NCBI RefSeq assembly: GCF_029382225.1
Contig: NZ_JARLTC010000002.1
Span: 1 to 64,000 of the forward strand
Length of the DNA stretch: 64,000 bases
Origin: Spongiactinospora sp. TRM90649
Lineage (GTDB): Bacteria; Actinomycetota; Actinomycetes; Streptosporangiales; Streptosporangiaceae
Direction: 5' to 3'
Part shown: one piece after another, positions 16,207 through 24,459 of the stretch
Layout: each line of letters begins with the position of its first letter
Position numbering within the stretch: the first letter of the stretch is position 1
The notes under the pieces: generated by a model
The model's database searches: none
Told to the model about the DNA's origin: nothing
Seen by the model: the letters and a program-made list of their open reading frames with translations, nothing else
Made by a program: the position numbers and the translations under genes

Positions 16207-19200
16207 TCAGGGGTTCCCGGACTCCGTGCGATACGCGGATACCGGACATGAAACCCCGGCCTTGGGCGGGCGCTTGGCGATCACCTCCCGGGCGCGCTGC
16301 CTGGCGAGGTTCCAGCCGTTCCAGGAGTCGGGCCGGTACAGCCCGTTCTCGATGGCCACGTCGTTGATCACGCAGCTTCGCATCGGGTCGGGCAGCCGGT
16401 CCAGCGCGGGGACGGCCTCGGCGCCCAGCTCGTTGAGGTAGTCGGCGTCCAGGCGTTCCACCGTCTTCCTGGCCTCGAACTGAGTCTGCGCCACCCGCAG
16501 GTCGGGGTTCCATACGGCGAACGCGACCAGTCCGAGACCGGTCACGGCGACCAGTGCCCTGGGCAGCCAGCCGCCGCCGCTCCGCAGCGCCAGCCGTACC
16601 GCTCCGGCCACGATGACCAGGAGGAACACCACGGCGAGCCAGATGATCGTGGCGCCCACCGAGGCACGCAACCGGGTCAGGCCGTAGGCGGCGGTGTAGA
16701 GGCCGAGGCGGTGCATGGCCGAGGCGAGGATCACCATGGTGAGCACGCAGAGCATGCCGAGCAGCAGGCCCATCGCCCAGCGCTCGCCCCCGCGCACCGA
16801 GATCGTGGCCGCGGCCATCGCGACCACCGCCAGCACGAACACGCTGACCACGAGGAGCTGGAAGAAGCCCTCCCTGGCGTAGTCGGCGTAGGTGAGGCCC
16901 GCCGTGCTGACCACCCGGCGGTTGCCGCCGAACAGCACCGAGATCTGCACCGCGACGAACGCGGTGAACAGCAGGTTCAGGGCGACCAGCGGCAGCGCCC
17001 AGACCGAGCGGCCGACCCGCAGGCCCACCCGGGGCGCGACCGGCTCGTTCACCGGGCGCAGGCCCACGAGCAGTCCCGCGCCCACCAGCACGGCGCAGAT
17101 CAGGAACGCCGCCACCCTGGCCGGTACGGTGTTCAGCCAGGAGGGTACGGTGAGCAGGGCGTCCACGTAGGAGAAGAAGACCGGGTCGGCGGAGGCGAAC
17201 AGCGCGCCGAAGATGCCGAGCAGGCCGAGGGTGAGGGCGATCCCCGCGGCCACGTGGCCGAGCTTGCGCGGCCTGCGCCGCCCCACCGCGCGCAGCGGGT
17301 GGCCGAGGAACCACGGCAGCGGGAGCAGGGCGAGCAGGACCGAGGCGCCGCCCCGCAGCACGCCCAGCCAGCCGCGGCCCGCGCCGGACAGGGCCAGGGA
17401 GACCAGGCAGAACCCGGCGAGCATGGACGGGAAGACCACCCATTCGGCGTCCAGGAAGGTCACCGTGCCGATCAGCGCGTAGCCGATCAGGGCGAGGGCG
17501 ATGGACCAGCGGTCCAGCCGGTGCCAGACGGCGGGCAGCACGGCCGCGCCCATGACCACCGCGACGATCGCGATGCCGATGCCGGGCGCCCCGTACGGAA
17601 CGAGCACGGCGGCCAGCAGGCCGGCCGCGACGATCGCGGGCAGGCCCCAGCGGGGCATGTCGGGCACGGTGGGACGGGGGAAGAGCGGGGGCGGGGTGTA
17701 GACGGGCTGCACGCCCTGCGGCCGGTACGGCGGCGGCGGTGGCTGGGGCAGCGGCACGCCGTCCTTCTCGACCTCCTTCCCCCTGGGGGGCGCGACGGGG
17801 GACGCGACGGCGGACGACGGGCTCACCGGCATCGGCACCGGCGCGGGAACCGGATCCGGCATCGGGCCGGGCATCGGGCGCTGCGGCCGGTTCGGCGGCG
17901 CGGGAAGGTGCGTCTGCGGACGCGGCAGCGGGTCGGCGATCCGGGTCGCGCCGATCACGATGCCCGTGAACGCGCCCGCCGCCAGCATCAGCGCGCCGAC
18001 GAACATGACCGCGAGCGCGTCCACCATCGAGAGCACGACGCCGGCGATCACCCCGCCGACCATCCCGAAGAACGCGCCGACGATCCCGAAGGCGAGGGCC
18101 ATGCCCCAGTTCCTGGGGTATGAGGTGATGTGCGGAGGCGGAGGCAGCGGCGGCCACTGGCCGCCCGCCGGACGCTCCCAGCCGCCGCCCGGTCCCCCAG
18201 GGCCCGGCGGCCGGGGCATGCCCACTGGAACGGCGGGTGCCGTGGCCGACGGCCCGTCTGGGGGCACGTCCGACGGCTCGGCGGGTGTGGCCGGGCCCGG
18301 CGGTCCGGCAGAGGGTGGTGCTTCCGGCGGGACGGCCGGCGCCATGGAGCCGGCGACCTGCGCCGGGGGCGGCTCCGGAGCGGGAGTGCCGTCAGGGGAT
18401 GCCGTAGAGGTCGAACCGGAGGGCGTGGCCGTGCCTGCCGCGCCTACCGGGCTTACCGGGCTTACTGTGCCTTCTGTGCCTTCTGTGCCTTCCATGGTCT
18501 CGGCGGGTGTCTCCTCCGTACGTGGCGCCGTGGACATACCGCTCTCCTCTCCCACCGGGAACGTGAACATCGCCGGACCTCCCCGCCCCACCGCCGCCAG
18601 GACGGGCTTGCGCACCTGCGGCTCCTCCACGGGCGGCGCGGCGACGGCGACGACCTCGGGAACCTCGGCGGGTGCCTCTTCCGGCGGCGGGTCCGCCATC
18701 ACCACGATCCGCCCGGGCAGCTCGACGACCATCCGGCAGCCCGGACCGTCCTCGATGCGGACCGTCCCCCCGTGCAGTTCCACGATCTCCTTGACGATCG
18801 CCAGCCCCAGTCCACTGCCGCCCGCGTCGGCGGCCCTGGCCGGGTCGAGCCGGGAGAAGCGCTCGAAGACGTGGGCCCGCTCGTCCTCCGGGATCCCCGC
18901 CCCCTGGTCGCGGACCAGGATCCGGATCCCGGCGCCGCCCGTTTCGGCCGCGACGGTGACCGTCCCGCCGGGCGGGCTGTGCCGGACCGCGTTGTCCAGC
19001 AGGTTGGCCAGGACCTGGGCGAGCAGCGCCGGGTCGGCGCGCACCGTGAGGTCGGGCGTCACCTCGCCGCGCACGGTCACGTCGTCGCGGGCGAGCGTGG
19101 CCTCGCGGCGGGCCTGCTCGATGAGCGGTTCCAGGCCGACGGTGTCCATGTCGATCAGCAGCGCGCCGGAGTCCAGGCGGGACAGGTCGAGCAACTGGCC

Positions 19201-19692
19201 GACCAGCTTGCCGAGCCGTTCGGTCTGGGCCAGCGCCGTGCCGAGGGTCTGCGGGTCGGCGGTGGAGACGCCGTCCACGATGTTCTCCAGGACGGCCCGC
19301 AGCGCCGTGATCGGGGTGCGCAGCTCGTGGCTGACGTTGGCGATCAGCTCCCGGCGCTGCCTGTCCACCTCGCCCAGGTCGGCGGCCATCGCGTTGAACG
19401 CCCTGGCCAGCTCGCCGACCTCGTCGCGGGAGGTGGCGCGGACCCGCTCGCCGTACCGGCCCTTGGCGATGATGTGGGCGGCGGCGGCCATCTCGCGCAG
19501 CGGCCTGGTCATGCCCCTGGCCATGAGCTGGACCATGACCACGGCGAGCAGCACGGCGACCGCGATCCGGACGTCGCGCGGTATCCCCGAGTTGATGCCC
19601 ACCTCGTTGACCACGAAGGCCACCGCGACGGCGAGCACGATCACCACACCCAGTTTGACCTTGATGCGGCCGAGGAAGTCGAGCGGTCTCAT
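16207..19692 (-). CDS. Histidine kinase fused to DUF4153/4173-like polytopic membrane protein
   Basis: 1161 residues in one frame. The N-terminus has two membrane segments and a HAMP linker, then HisKA with His122 in S-H-E-L-R-T-P. The HATPase follows, with Asn234 in N-L-L-D-N-A, D-Q-G-A-G at 262-266 and G-G-S-G-L-G-L at 291-297. A 200-residue Pro/Ala/Thr linker (331-528) leads to two hydrophobic segments, a second proline-rich linker (about 595-695) and a long multi-helix region like DUF4153/DUF4173 proteins. Its final ~100 residues are soluble and include D-A-D-Y-L-N-E-L-G-A-E-A-V-P-A-L-D. It follows an OmpR-type regulator by 22 bp, its probable partner. An internal start at 18537 may yield the C-terminal part separately. 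Confidence 0.88.
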   Translation of the reverse strand: MRPLDFLGRIKVKLGVVIVLAVAVAFVVNEVGINSGIPRDVRIAVAVLLAVVMVQLMARGMTRPLREMAAAAHIIAKGRYGERVRATSRDEVGELARAFNAMAADLGEVDRQRRELIANVSHELRTPITALRAVLENIVDGVSTADPQTLGTALAQTERLGKLVGQLLDLSRLDSGALLIDMDTVGLEPLIEQARREATLARDDVTVRGEVTPDLTVRADPALLAQVLANLLDNAVRHSPPGGTVTVAAETGGAGIRILVRDQGAGIPEDERAHVFERFSRLDPARAADAGGSGLGLAIVKEIVELHGGTVRIEDGPGCRMVVELPGRIVVMADPPPEEAPAEVPEVVAVAAPPVEEPQVRKPVLAAVGRGGPAMFTFPVGEESGMSTAPRTEETPAETMEGTEGTEGTVSPVSPVGAAGTATPSGSTSTASPDGTPAPEPPPAQVAGSMAPAVPPEAPPSAGPPGPATPAEPSDVPPDGPSATAPAVPVGMPRPPGPGGPGGGWERPAGGQWPPLPPPPHITSYPRNWGMALAFGIVGAFFGMVGGVIAGVVLSMVDALAVMFVGALMLAAGAFTGIVIGATRIADPLPRPQTHLPAPPNRPQRPMPGPMPDPVPAPVPMPVSPSSAVASPVAPPRGKEVEKDGVPLPQPPPPPYRPQGVQPVYTPPPLFPRPTVPDMPRWGLPAIVAAGLLAAVLVPYGAPGIGIAIVAVVMGAAVLPAVWHRLDRWSIALALIGYALIGTVTFLDAEWVVFPSMLAGFCLVSLALSGAGRGWLGVLRGGASVLLALLPLPWFLGHPLRAVGRRRPRKLGHVAAGIALTLGLLGIFGALFASADPVFFSYVDALLTVPSWLNTVPARVAAFLICAVLVGAGLLVGLRPVNEPVAPRVGLRVGRSVWALPLVALNLLFTAFVAVQISVLFGGNRRVVSTAGLTYADYAREGFFQLLVVSVFVLAVVAMAAATISVRGGERWAMGLLLGMLCVLTMVILASAMHRLGLYTAAYGLTRLRASVGATIIWLAVVFLLVIVAGAVRLALRSGGGWLPRALVAVTGLGLVAFAVWNPDLRVAQTQFEARKTVERLDADYLNELGAEAVPALDRLPDPMRSCVINDVAIENGLYRPDSWNGWNLARQRAREVIAKRPPKAGVSCPVSAYRTESGNP
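18535..18550 (-). promoter_or_regulatory. Internal ribosome binding site and ATG inside the kinase fusion
   Basis: On the reverse strand AGGAG (18548-18544) lies 6 bases before an in-frame ATG at 18537-18535. This is codon 386 of the fusion, in the low-complexity linker. It would start M-S-T-A-P-R-T-E-E-T and give a 776-residue product holding only the membrane part. It looks like the original start of a once-separate DUF4153-type gene. Confidence 0.5.
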
Positions 19693-19714
19693 ATATGGGA
19701 CCTCGGAGTAGGGG

Positions 19715-20407
19715 TCAGGGGGACTTGGCGAGGGCGTAGCCCACGCCGTGCACGGTCCTGACGACGTCGGGACCCAGTTTCTTGCGCAGCGCGCGTACGT
19801 GGCTGTCCACGGTACGGGTGGCCGCCGCCTCGGAGAAGCCCCAGATGTCGGAGAGCAGCCGCTCCCGTTCGTAGACCTGGCCTGGACGGTCGGCGAGACG
19901 GCGCAGCAGGTCGAACTCGGTCCTGGTGAGCTGCGCCTCCGCGCCGCGCACGTACACCCGCCGCTCGGCGGTGTCGATCTCGACCTCGCCCACCCTGATC
20001 ACGCTGTCGCCCGCGGTGAGCTGCGTGGCGCGCTCCACGCGCCGCAGCAGGGCGTGCACCCTGGCCACCAGCTCGCGCATGCTGAACGGCTTGGTCATGT
20101 AGTCGTCCGCGCCGACGCCGAGGCCGACCAGCAGGTCGGTCTCCTCGCTCAGCGCGGTCAGCATGAGCACCGGCACCGGCCGGGCGGCCTGCATCCTGCG
20201 GCACAGCTCCAGTCCGTCCAGGCCGGGCAGCAGCCGGTCGAGCACCACGACGTCGGGTTCGAAGGTGGCGTAGGCGGCCAGCGCGCGCCCGCCGTCGCCC
20301 TCGACCCGCACCGCGAAGCCCTCGGCGGCCAGCCGGTCGCGCACGGCCCGCGCGATCGTCTCGTCGTCTTCGACCAGCAGGACGCTTCGTTGCTGCGGAT
20401 TGGCCAT
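19715..20407 (-). CDS. OmpR/PhoB-type response regulator
   Basis: 230 residues. The receiver domain has E-D-D at 13-15, phosphoacceptor Asp57 in V-V-V-L-D-R-L-L-P and Lys106 in M-T-K-P-F. The C-terminal winged helix-turn-helix contains L-T-R-T-E-F-D-L-L-R-R-L-A and ends R-T-V-H-G-V-G-Y-A-L. It is first in the operon with the kinase fusion 22 bp downstream, so they should form a two-component pair. TAGCCT lies exactly 7 bases before the ATG, suggesting a leaderless transcript. Confidence 0.95.
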   Translation of the reverse strand: MANPQQRSVLLVEDDETIARAVRDRLAAEGFAVRVEGDGGRALAAYATFEPDVVVLDRLLPGLDGLELCRRMQAARPVPVLMLTALSEETDLLVGLGVGADDYMTKPFSMRELVARVHALLRRVERATQLTAGDSVIRVGEVEIDTAERRVYVRGAEAQLTRTEFDLLRRLADRPGQVYERERLLSDIWGFSEAAATRTVDSHVRALRKKLGPDVVRTVHGVGYALAKSP

Positions 20408-20414
20408 GACCAGC

Positions 20415-20420
20415 AGGCTA
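20415..20420 (-). promoter_or_regulatory. -10 element for leaderless OmpR-type regulator
   Basis: The reverse strand reads TAGCCT, then 7 bases, then ATG at 20407. This matches the TANNNT-N7-start spacing of leaderless actinobacterial genes. Confidence 0.5.
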
Positions 20421-20583
20421 GAGCGTCCCAGTGCAGATACGAGTACCCGGAATGTGCAGAAACCGTGTACTCAGGTGAGGGTCGGCCACCTGGTCCGCCA
20501 CACCGCCTTGATCCTGCGAGGTGGCCGTCTTGTCCGGAAGTGGCTATTTTGCTAGGGCCACAGACGTCGGACCGGGAGGGCCA

Positions 20584-22146
20584 TTGATCGGCGCCCGACG
20601 GCTGGCCGGACGCTACCGGCTGCTGAACCCGCTGGGGGAAGGCGGGGTCGGCACCGTCTGGCTCGCCATCGATGACGTGCTGGGCAGGGATGTGGCGATC
20701 AAGGAGATCCGCCTTCCGCCCGGCATCGACGACGACCGCCGCCAGGAGATCTGCGCGGCGGCCGTGCGCGAGGCCAACATCGCCGCACGGCTGCGCCATC
20801 CGTCCATCGTGACCGTGCACGACGTGCTCGTCGAGGACGGACGGCCGTGGCTGGTGATGGAGCTGCTGAGCGGCGTCTCGCTGGAGCGCGCCGTGGCCGA
20901 GCGCGGGCTGCTGCCCCCACACCAGGTCGCGCGGGCGGGGGTGCACATCCTGGCCGCGCTGGCCGCCGCGCACGCCGCCGGGGTGGTCCACCGCGACGTC
21001 AAGCCGGGCAACATCTTCCTCACCAGGACGGGGCGGGCCGTCCTCACCGACTTCGGGGCCGCCGCGATCGAGGGGGAGGCCACGGTCGGCCGTACGGTCC
21101 ACCTGATCGGCTCCCCCGCGTACATCGCGCCAGAACGGCTGCGCGGCGACGCGGACGGCCCGGAGGGCGACCTGTGGTCGCTGGGCGCGTCCCTCTACTT
21201 CGCGGTGGAGGGTCGTCCGCCGCACGACGCGGACACGCCGATCGCCGTGCTCGGCAGGGTGCTCGGCGAACCGGCCGACCCACCGGAGCGGGCCGGGGAG
21301 CTGGGGCCGGTCCTGCTGCACCTGCTCGCCCGCGAGCCGGGCGACCGGCCGCCGCCCGCGGTGGCCACCGGGATGCTGCGCGACATGGCCTCGGGACGGC
21401 CCGGCGCGCCGGTCCCCCCTCCCCCGTCCACCGGTCCGGCGACCGTCCCGGCAAGGCGGCGCCGCCCGGCGTGGCCGGCCATACCGGCGATGATCGCCGC
21501 GCTGGCGGTGATCGCCGCCGGTACGGCGTTCGGCGTGAACACGGTGCGGGCCGCGTCGGCCGCCCCCGCACCCAAGCCGGCCCGGCTGAGCGAGGAGCCG
21601 GGCAAGTACGCGATCCCGCTGAAGTTCTGCCAGATGCTGACCGAGGAGCAGATCAGGCAGTTGCTCCCCACCGCCACCACGACCACCGGCAAGCCGACGA
21701 ACCGCGAGGGCTGCGAGTGGCTCGCCAAGGGCATGGCCCTCACGGTCACTCCGGTCGGAGCCCTGGCGTTCTCCAGCGAGGAGTCGATCTGGGGGGCCAG
21801 CCCGCGCCGGGCCCACGAGTGGTTCGTCAACGTGCGCAACGCGGCGCTGCCCTCGGGGTCGCTCGGCTGGAAGTGGCCGGGCATCGGCGCGAACGAGCTG
21901 CGCTCGGCGCGGGTGACCGGCGCCGAACCGGTCTCCGGCTTCGGCGCCGAGGCGTTCGCCTACCACCAGTACGACAACAGGAACCACCTGAAGATGGAGC
22001 AGACCTACCTCGTGACACGCATGGACAACCTGGTCGTCGAGGTCTGTTACGTGGTCCTCGACGGCGCGAAGGACGAGCAGGCGATGCGGGCGGCGGCGGG
22101 CACGGCGACGCGCTGGATCACCCAGGCGATGGACCGGGCGAGCTGA
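20584..22146 (+). CDS. Transmembrane Ser/Thr protein kinase with two-cysteine extracellular domain
   Basis: About 520 residues from a TTG at 20584, preferred because GGGAGGG lies just upstream; a GTG at 20521 would add 21 unlikely residues. The Hanks-type kinase is intact: glycine loop G-E-G-G-V-G-T-V at 18-25, Lys40, catalytic H-R-D-V-K-P-G-N (Asp138), D-F-G at 156-158 and A-P-E-R. One membrane helix at about 297-319 is followed by a C-terminal exported domain with F-C-Q-M-L-T-E-E-Q and C-E-W, resembling DUF3558. It is the first gene of a four-gene cassette with tight or overlapping junctions. Confidence 0.92.
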   Translation: MIGARRLAGRYRLLNPLGEGGVGTVWLAIDDVLGRDVAIKEIRLPPGIDDDRRQEICAAAVREANIAARLRHPSIVTVHDVLVEDGRPWLVMELLSGVSLERAVAERGLLPPHQVARAGVHILAALAAAHAAGVVHRDVKPGNIFLTRTGRAVLTDFGAAAIEGEATVGRTVHLIGSPAYIAPERLRGDADGPEGDLWSLGASLYFAVEGRPPHDADTPIAVLGRVLGEPADPPERAGELGPVLLHLLAREPGDRPPPAVATGMLRDMASGRPGAPVPPPPSTGPATVPARRRRPAWPAIPAMIAALAVIAAGTAFGVNTVRAASAAPAPKPARLSEEPGKYAIPLKFCQMLTEEQIRQLLPTATTTTGKPTNREGCEWLAKGMALTVTPVGALAFSSEESIWGASPRRAHEWFVNVRNAALPSGSLGWKWPGIGANELRSARVTGAEPVSGFGAEAFAYHQYDNRNHLKMEQTYLVTRMDNLVVEVCYVVLDGAKDEQAMRAAAGTATRWITQAMDRAS

Positions 22147-22151
22147 GGCCG

Positions 22152-22979
22152 ATGCACCGGAACACCTCCTCCGGCGGCGGCGGCTTCCCGATGGGGCCTC
22201 CCGGCGAGACCAAGACCGGCGGCGGAACGGCCATGGGCGGGACCGCCGCCGCCGACAATCCGGGCGGCACGCGGACCACGATGGGCGCCCCGGCCAGGGG
22301 CGGGGTGCTGGTGCCGCGCCCGGTCGCGGTGTTCGCCGTGCTGCTGATGGTCGCGATGGCCGTGGCGATCGGGGTACTGGCCGCGCCCTACCTCCGGAGC
22401 GGGACGACGGCGGCGGGCGGTACGCCCAGCCCGTCGGCGACGGGCTCGGGCACGGCGGAGCACGGCACGTTCACCGCCGCGCCCCGGGCCTGCAGCCTGC
22501 TCGGCGACGCGCTGGCCGCCGAGCTGGTGCCCAACCTGAAGACCTCCGAGGTCTCCCGGGAGGAGTGCAACTGGCTGACCAGCGACTTCCGGCTGCCCGA
22601 GGCCGCGAAGTACGACCTGCTGCTCCGGATGACCTGGTACAAGCCGGGGGACGGCGAGGTCGCCAAGGCCCGGGACCACTTCACCGGCGAGAAGGACGAA
22701 TACCTCCAGAAGGGCAAGTCCTCCACCGCCTCGCCGTCGCCCGCGCCCCTCGACACGCTGTCCGGCCTGGGCGACGAGGCGATCGCCTACACCGAGTCCA
22801 CCTCGATCGACATCTTCGGCGGGACGGCCAAGCGGATCGTGGTGATCAGGAAGAGCAACCTCGTCCTGCAGGTCGAGTACAAGCGCGGCGGGGCCAAGGA
22901 CGACAAGGACGGCAGGCTCGCCGCGGGCGCGGAGAAGGCCGCGCGGGCCATCATGGCGGAGGTCGCCGCCCGTGGCTGA
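22152..22979 (+). CDS. Kinase-less membrane-anchored sensor (DUF3558-like domain)
   Basis: 275 residues. A Gly-rich cytoplasmic N-terminus of about 55 residues precedes one membrane helix (V-A-V-F-A-V-L-L-M-V-A-M-A-V-A-I-G-V-L). A Thr/Ser-rich spacer and an extracellular domain follow, with A-C-S-L-L-G-D and C-N-W-L, ending in N-L-V-L-Q-V-E-Y and an Ala-rich helix. The exported part has the same Cys spacing and closing strand as the flanking kinases, but there is no kinase domain. It starts 5 bp after the first kinase gene and overlaps the next by 8 bp, so co-translation is expected. Function unknown; a co-receptor is inferred. Confidence 0.85.
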   Translation: MHRNTSSGGGGFPMGPPGETKTGGGTAMGGTAAADNPGGTRTTMGAPARGGVLVPRPVAVFAVLLMVAMAVAIGVLAAPYLRSGTTAAGGTPSPSATGSGTAEHGTFTAAPRACSLLGDALAAELVPNLKTSEVSREECNWLTSDFRLPEAAKYDLLLRMTWYKPGDGEVAKARDHFTGEKDEYLQKGKSSTASPSPAPLDTLSGLGDEAIAYTESTSIDIFGGTAKRIVVIRKSNLVLQVEYKRGGAKDDKDGRLAAGAEKAARAIMAEVAARG

Positions 22980-24459
22980 CCGTTCGGATCTGCCGCTCCC
23001 GCTCGCGGGCCGCTACCGCCCGCTCGAACGCCTCGGCGCGGGAGGCATGGGCGTGGTCTGGCGGGCGCAGGACGACCTGCTGGGACGCGAGGTCGCGATC
23101 AAGGAGATGCGGCCCGCGCCGTACCTGCCCCAGGCGCAGCGCGCGGAGCTGAACGAGCGGACCATGCGCGAGGCCCGCGCCGCCGCCATGCTCGGCCACC
23201 CCGCCATCGTGGCCGTCCACGACGTGATCCTCCAGGACGACCGGCCGTGGATCGTGATGGACCTGGTCAAGGGGCTCTCCCTGGAGCAGGCCGTGAAGCG
23301 GGACGGCCCGCTGCCGCCCGAGCGGGTCGCGGTGATCGGCCTGGCCGTGCTGGACGCGCTGGCCCACGCCCACCGGGGCGGGCTGATGCACCGCGACGTC
23401 AAGCCGGGCAACATCATGATCGCCGAAGACGGGCGGGTGCTGCTCACCGACTTCGGCATCGCCACGCTGGAGAACGACACCGGCCCGACCAGGCCGGGCA
23501 GCCTGGTGGGCTCCCCGGGGTACATCGCGCCGGAACGGCTGCGCGGCGCGGCCGACGGCCCCTCCGCCGACCTGTGGTCGCTGGGGGCGACGCTGTACGC
23601 GGCCGTGGAGGGGCGCTCGCCGTTCCACCGGGCGATGCCGGTGGCGACGCTGGGGGCGGTGCTCACCCAGCCGACGCCGCCGCCCACCCGGGCGGGGCAC
23701 CTCGGGCCGGTGCTGCTGACCGTCCTGGAGAAGGACCCGCGGGTACGGCCGGGCGTGACCGAGCTGCGCACGGCGCTGCGCGCGGTGGCGGAGGGCCGGG
23801 CCGCCCCGTCGCTGCGGCGCGGACGGCCCGCGCGGCGCCTGCGCGTGACGGCGGCGATCCTCGCCGTGCTGGCGGTCGTGGCCGTCGGCGCGGGCATCGC
23901 GCTGACGAGGTCAGGCGGCGGGCCGGGCGGGCCGGCGGCGGCCACGTCGCCCACCGTCGATCCGCGGCTGGGTCGTTTTCCCGAGCCGCCCGATCCGTGC
24001 GCGCTGCTGACCCACGACCAGGCGGCGCGCATCGCCCCGACGCCGGAGAGCCACCTGGACGAGAAGGCCGGGAAGTTCTGCTACTGGAACTCGACGTCCG
24101 GTGGCGACGAAGTCCGGATCACGATTTTTCATTACAAGCCATCCCCGACGCTCACCGCACCCGAAGTGGCCAACGCCTTCCTGCTGCACGAACGGGAGAA
24201 GTCGGCCGCCGACGCGGGAACCGGCACGTTCGGCGAGGCCCGCCCGCCGTACGCGGTGTCGGGCGTCGGCAAGGACTCCTTCGCCGTCGACAACAACGCG
24301 ATCACCGACCGCGCCTACACGACGGTGGTGTTCCAGTCCAGCAACCTGATGGTCAAGGTGCAGTACTCGATCGAGGGCAAGAAGATGACCCCGGAACTGG
24401 CCGCCAAGGGGCTGGAGTACGCCAGGTACGCCGCCGAGGAGCTGAACAGCCGTGGCTGA
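22972..24459 (+). CDS. Transmembrane Ser/Thr protein kinase with two-cysteine extracellular domain
   Basis: 495 residues from a GTG that overlaps the preceding stop by 8 bases. The kinase has G-A-G-G-M-G-V-V at 22-29, Lys44, H-R-D-V-K-P-G-N with Asp142, D-F-G at 160-162 and A-P-E-R: all residues for activity are present. A membrane helix at about 290-312 precedes an exported domain with D-P-C-A-L-L-T-H-D-Q-A-A and F-C-Y-W-N, ending N-L-M-V-K-V-Q-Y, again DUF3558-like. It is a paralogue of the first kinase. Confidence 0.93.
   Translation: MADRSDLPLPLAGRYRPLERLGAGGMGVVWRAQDDLLGREVAIKEMRPAPYLPQAQRAELNERTMREARAAAMLGHPAIVAVHDVILQDDRPWIVMDLVKGLSLEQAVKRDGPLPPERVAVIGLAVLDALAHAHRGGLMHRDVKPGNIMIAEDGRVLLTDFGIATLENDTGPTRPGSLVGSPGYIAPERLRGAADGPSADLWSLGATLYAAVEGRSPFHRAMPVATLGAVLTQPTPPPTRAGHLGPVLLTVLEKDPRVRPGVTELRTALRAVAEGRAAPSLRRGRPARRLRVTAAILAVLAVVAVGAGIALTRSGGGPGGPAAATSPTVDPRLGRFPEPPDPCALLTHDQAARIAPTPESHLDEKAGKFCYWNSTSGGDEVRITIFHYKPSPTLTAPEVANAFLLHEREKSAADAGTGTFGEARPPYAVSGVGKDSFAVDNNAITDRAYTTVVFQSSNLMVKVQYSIEGKKMTPELAAKGLEYARYAAEELNSRG

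Noticed and set aside
20521-20583. GTG 20521 as start of the first kinase
   Set aside because: The extra residues do not resemble kinase N-termini, and no ribosome binding site precedes it. TTG 20584 has GGGAGGG upstream.
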